Source of the DNA: Datnioides undecimradiatus
Lineage: Eukaryota; Chordata; Actinopteri; Lobotiformes; Datnioididae
DNA: 64,000 nt
Assembly (NCBI GenBank): GCA_008933995.1
Contig: WARS01000010.1
Location: 13,608,996-13,672,995, forward strand
Direction: 5' to 3'
The notes beneath the pieces were generated by a model. That model did not search any database and was not told the DNA's origin. It worked only from the letters and a program-made list of their open reading frames with translations. The stretch's first letter is position 1. Every line of letters begins with the position of its first letter. Positions 60,501 to 64,000 of the stretch are shown in pieces. The position numbers and the translations under genes were made by a program.

Positions 60501-63324
60501 CTCAGTCTGGGTGGTATTTGAGAAGATATCACTACCACTGATGTGCCTTCACTGATGTGTCTTCAATTAGAGTAGGGTGGTGAGAGGGTGTTTCTCGTGA
60601 TAGAGGTTGCAACATATTCATCTCAAGCTAGTCAACTTTCCTCCATGACACCCCAAAACTGCACAATTTAAAGATGCTTCAAAACTAAAACATCTGCATG
60701 GTGGGCTTGCAGAAACAATCCAATTAAAAGACCCAAACCAACATTGAGTCTGTTTCTCTACGCTTTCACAATCCTTGAGCCCTGCCTGTGGCTCTCAGCT
60801 CAAAGCCCATTGGTTCCTCCTTGTTACAGCTGCAGCCAGTGCCCGCCCCGCGTCTCTAACCCTTTTTAATGCTTTGATATGTATGAAAAGTAGGATGTGC
60901 GGGCTCCTGTATGGGATCGGTTCCGGCTGCAGAGGTGCAACCCATCTCTTGCTAACTTCCTCTCTGGCAACCCTAAGTTGATGGTAGGACCAACCCTCTG
61001 TTATTGATTATTAAATCCACTGGCCACTGTAGTTTTTAACACACAAGAATTAAATTGCATGACTTAGTACGTATTTGGGCTGAGGGACAATAATGTGGAT
61101 ACATCTGCCTGCATTTCACTGTATACAACGTTTTGAAATCTGCTTTCTGGTGGGACATTCCCACCACTGAGCTCTGGCAGTGATCTCACTGAATGGGGAA
61201 TAACAGTAGCATTGGAGGTGGCCACAGGTACTTATAGCAAACAATACCTTGAGATTCATTAATTAGTCTGTGTTTGAACAGATGTGCACCGACATGGAAA
61301 TAAACAATTACTTTGCCATGTTTTGTCAGTTTATTCTCTTTTTTATGATTTGTTCAAAGGATGTGATAGTTAGGGGTGGAGTAGCGGTCCAACTGCAGAC
61401 CTCAGGTGTTTCGGGTCTGCAAACCAATGGGAACTCCTCCGATTTAAAATCAAACAAAAGAGCCAATTTCACAGAGCCTGCATTTCTCATTAATACTATG
61501 ATTTTTTTTTTTTTCTGTTTTCATACACACAACAAATACGCACTCACCTTCCTTAATGTGTACAATTTACTTTTCATAAACAAATAATTGAATGCGTACC
61601 ACATTGCATCAGGCCTTATATGGTTTTGTTTGTTTTAAAATCATGGATGCTATAAATAAATGTAAGATACGGTCGCGCGTACTGTTAGCTGCTTGCCAAT
61701 TCGACTCAAAGCAGAGCGAGGAGAGAACTGCAGGCAGCACAGGGCCCCGTATGGCATCTCTGTTCGACTTGCGCCATGGATAATTTAATAATGCACGCTT
61801 AGCATTAAGGTACATCAGTGTGCAGTTTAAAATCACTTTTAATAGGGGCTAATGGCAACCCACTCCCACCCCCCTGCATCTCAGGCTATTGACCCCCTTT
61901 CCCACAGACAGCAAACACATCACAATATTGTGCATATCTGTGTTTAATCTGCTGCTGAGCACCGCGCTGCTCTCCTGAAAGCTGACTGTTTCTTGATGCA
62001 CCTCGGGTAGATACTATATCAACCAGAAACGGTGGAACAAACAGGGCTGTGTGGCCCAAAAGAGAGGCTGATGATCTTCCTGTGAGCCGATGTGTTTTCC
62101 TCTGTTTTGCAGTCCAACCTTTTCTTTTTAGGCTCCAGACCTGAGACCACCGGATAAAAGTGTCTGAACGTCACATTCAGTGAATCTGAGCTTTTTCTTT
62201 AACCTATATCTATAAACCTGTGGCGCAAACAGTGCCTTTATAAACAAACGATTCATTCAGGAAGAGTCTGAAAATCCATTTATGGAAGTGGAAATCTGGC
62301 ATCGTGCATGTCCTCGCGATTTCACGATGATTGAGATTATAAAAGAGGGCCGTGCGAACAAAGGGCTTTATGGATCTGACAAAGAGAAGGCGTGTGCATT
62401 TTTACTTTCTTCATGCTTTTAATGAAACTTAACAACATATTTTTATTGTATATCCTATTTTTCTTCACAATACAGCCAGTCCCGGGCTCTATGCCAGAGG
62501 CAAGCAGTCGGATCGTGTGCTCCCAGCTGGCAGCGAGGCTGTGTGAGGCAGGTCGGTCAAGGCAGACTGAAGGCCCTGGCCCACTTTGATCCAAGTGACA
62601 GGCCTGAGAAAAACATTTGGCTCTGACGGAAAACACTAACTCGGGGAAAAGTGCTCCTCAGGCCTCCCGCCCAGAGACGTACGGTGGCTGTCTGTACGCT
62701 CCAACACGGCCGGTTCCCATCGCCAGCACTCAGAAACCGCACGGCGAGCGAGGCAAAAGATTTCCTGTCAGAGAGACCAAAGCGTGCGAGCCTGTGCGTG
62801 CGCGCGTGTGTGTGCAGATGTGTGTGCGTGCACCTTTTTCTCACCTCGTGCCTCGCTCTCCTTCCACTCCAGCTTCTCAGGGATTTCTTAATGACGTTCC
62901 ACGGTAAGCCTTTCTGTGACCCGTCAGTCATGAAAGTTAAAACAAAAGTACTGCACACTTGTCGTTTAACAGCGGGGCTCTTCAACTAATGCTTTTCCGC
63001 TCCCAGAAACACGTTCAGATAAATTCCCCCCTCGACTGAACAGGCGCATCCTGCAGAAATCACTTATCTATCACTCTTAAATGGCTACCCCAATTTCACA
63101 TAAAGCAGTTGGCATCATCTTGTTAAGCAGCCACACACTTCTTCTTTTTTCCCTCTTTCACCCCCCGTGGACCAGCAAGCACTGCGACAAACGTCTTAAT
63201 GGCCGCATTTGTTCACTTCTCCCCTCCACAACGTCATGAATTTTAAATGGCTCCTGTTTAATTTACCGCTGCAGAATGTCTGGTATTCTGCAGAAAACGC
63301 TGAGGGCGAGCCGTCTCCGTCTCC

Positions 63325-63348
63325 CTCTCTCTCTCTCTCTCTCTCTCT
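63325..63348. repeat. (CT)12 microsatellite
   Basis: Twelve CT units preceding GCGGAAGG. Confidence 0.95.
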
Positions 63349-64000
63349 GCGGAAGGTGAGAGGCAGCGCTCGATTTGGAGAATGCTTTATCGCTCGGCAC
63401 ATGCAAAAATCTCTGCCATTCAACAGGTAATCAGAAATGCTAAGAAAACCCGAAGCAAATGGGGATCTCTCGGAGGCAAAGTCACCTTGGGACCTCCATC
63501 TGTTACAGCATATGCTCAGCGTGCACCTGTCTGCATGGAAAGTAGTCCTGAGTGCCGCTGCATTGTTATTCTTTGACTTCTTCATTCCATCTTGCACTCG
63601 CTCCATATCCACACCTGCTCTCTGGTCTCTTCTGATTCATCTTAAAGTCTGATCATATCAAAGGTTCCCGCTCTGCATCACGAATGACAATGTGACTTTT
63701 GTTGCATTCGTCAGGTGTTCTGTGGCACACAATGGGTGACGTGTGATGACAGCGCCTTGCTTAACCTTGCTTCTTTTCAATTAGAAGCAATTACAAACAA
63801 AATAAAGGAAGAGTTTAGAACTCACAGTGGAGACCCGTAAACCAGGTGCAATGCTAAATGTTCATTTACCTGCTGTGAATATCTGCATGAAAATGGTGAG
63901 AAGATGTGGATTTTGGCGACTGCTCAGATTCATTGTCTGCATCCATCTGCATTTTGTCTTTTTTTCATAAATCTTCACACACAGGGACAAAAAAAAAACA

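Larger units (their letters stand above)
57270..64000. other. Non-coding stretch to the window end
   Basis: No gene supported. Holds (GA)n at 57511-57540, an A-rich zone at 58.57-58.69 kb, poly-T at about 61502-61514, a GT/GC-rich alternating tract near 62.80-62.84 kb and (CT)n at 63325-63348. 61.66-61.86 kb (GGATAATTTAATAATGCACG) and 63.0-63.13 kb are unique sequence of possible regulatory type. The 142-codon minus frame at 62557-62985 and the 138-codon minus frame at 63196-63612 run through GT- and CT-repeats. Confidence 0.45.

Noticed and set aside
60490..60510. GTAGCTCAGT, a tRNA A-box-like word
   Set aside because: No B box or cloverleaf at the right distance.
62557..62985. 142-codon minus-strand frame
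   Set aside because: Runs through a GT/GC-rich tract giving HTHLHTHARTH and has overlapping plus-strand frames. No domain.

Overview
The window reads as nuclear DNA of a teleost fish, most likely a percomorph. I base this on the repeats: a tRNA-headed SINE with the fish-typical body downstream of its B box, two diverged copies of a TAGCATG-rich fish repeat, a Tc1-like element terminus with nested direct repeats, and a mariner transposase relic. These identifications come from memory of fish repeat families and were not searched. Microsatellites, mostly (GT)n, are dense. I see no operons, bacterial-type gene spacing, rRNA, convincing tRNA gene or CRISPR array.

The window is gene-poor. No complete protein-coding gene can be supported. 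Most open frames of 60-200 codons look like chance frames: they are low in complexity, run through poly-T, (CA)n or (CT)n tracts, overlap on both strands, or come from repeats. Three plus-strand segments deserve testing as exons. The best is about 41173-41465, an open frame with a strong membrane helix and a preceding AG. The others are 43446-43565 (120 nt, 40 codons, splice-like ends) and 57188-57269 (82 nt, polypyrimidine tract, AG and GTAAGC donor). None matches a family I can name, so the window is either intergenic or mostly intron.

Region by region: 1-12 kb holds the mariner relic (1198-1431), several fish repeats and a pair of LINE/SINE-like 3' tails in opposite orientation. 12-20 kb holds a CTCF-like motif, a homeodomain-site-rich stretch (14.7-15.2 kb), a SINE (about 16.97-17.16 kb) and several GT/CT microsatellites. 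At 20824-21112 there is a clean minisatellite of exactly 17 copies of a 17-bp unit, which keeps all six frames open and so mimics coding sequence. 21-33 kb holds a G-quadruplex-type run, a 20-bp-stem hairpin (25155-25200), the Tc1-like terminus (27192-27470) and a second hairpin (30665-30703). 33-48 kb holds a 44-bp tandem duplication, a second G-rich run, two of the exon candidates, a (TG)23 tract and a SINE head. 48-64 kb holds a longer copy of the TAGCATG-rich repeat, a stretch with an exact SOX-POU composite motif (53916-53930) and the third exon candidate.

The main functional hypothesis is regulatory: several repeat-free stretches carry clustered homeodomain, POU, SOX and E-box-like words, as expected of enhancers in a gene desert or large intron. 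This is inference until cross-species alignment is done. I found no evidence for a novel multi-gene system.
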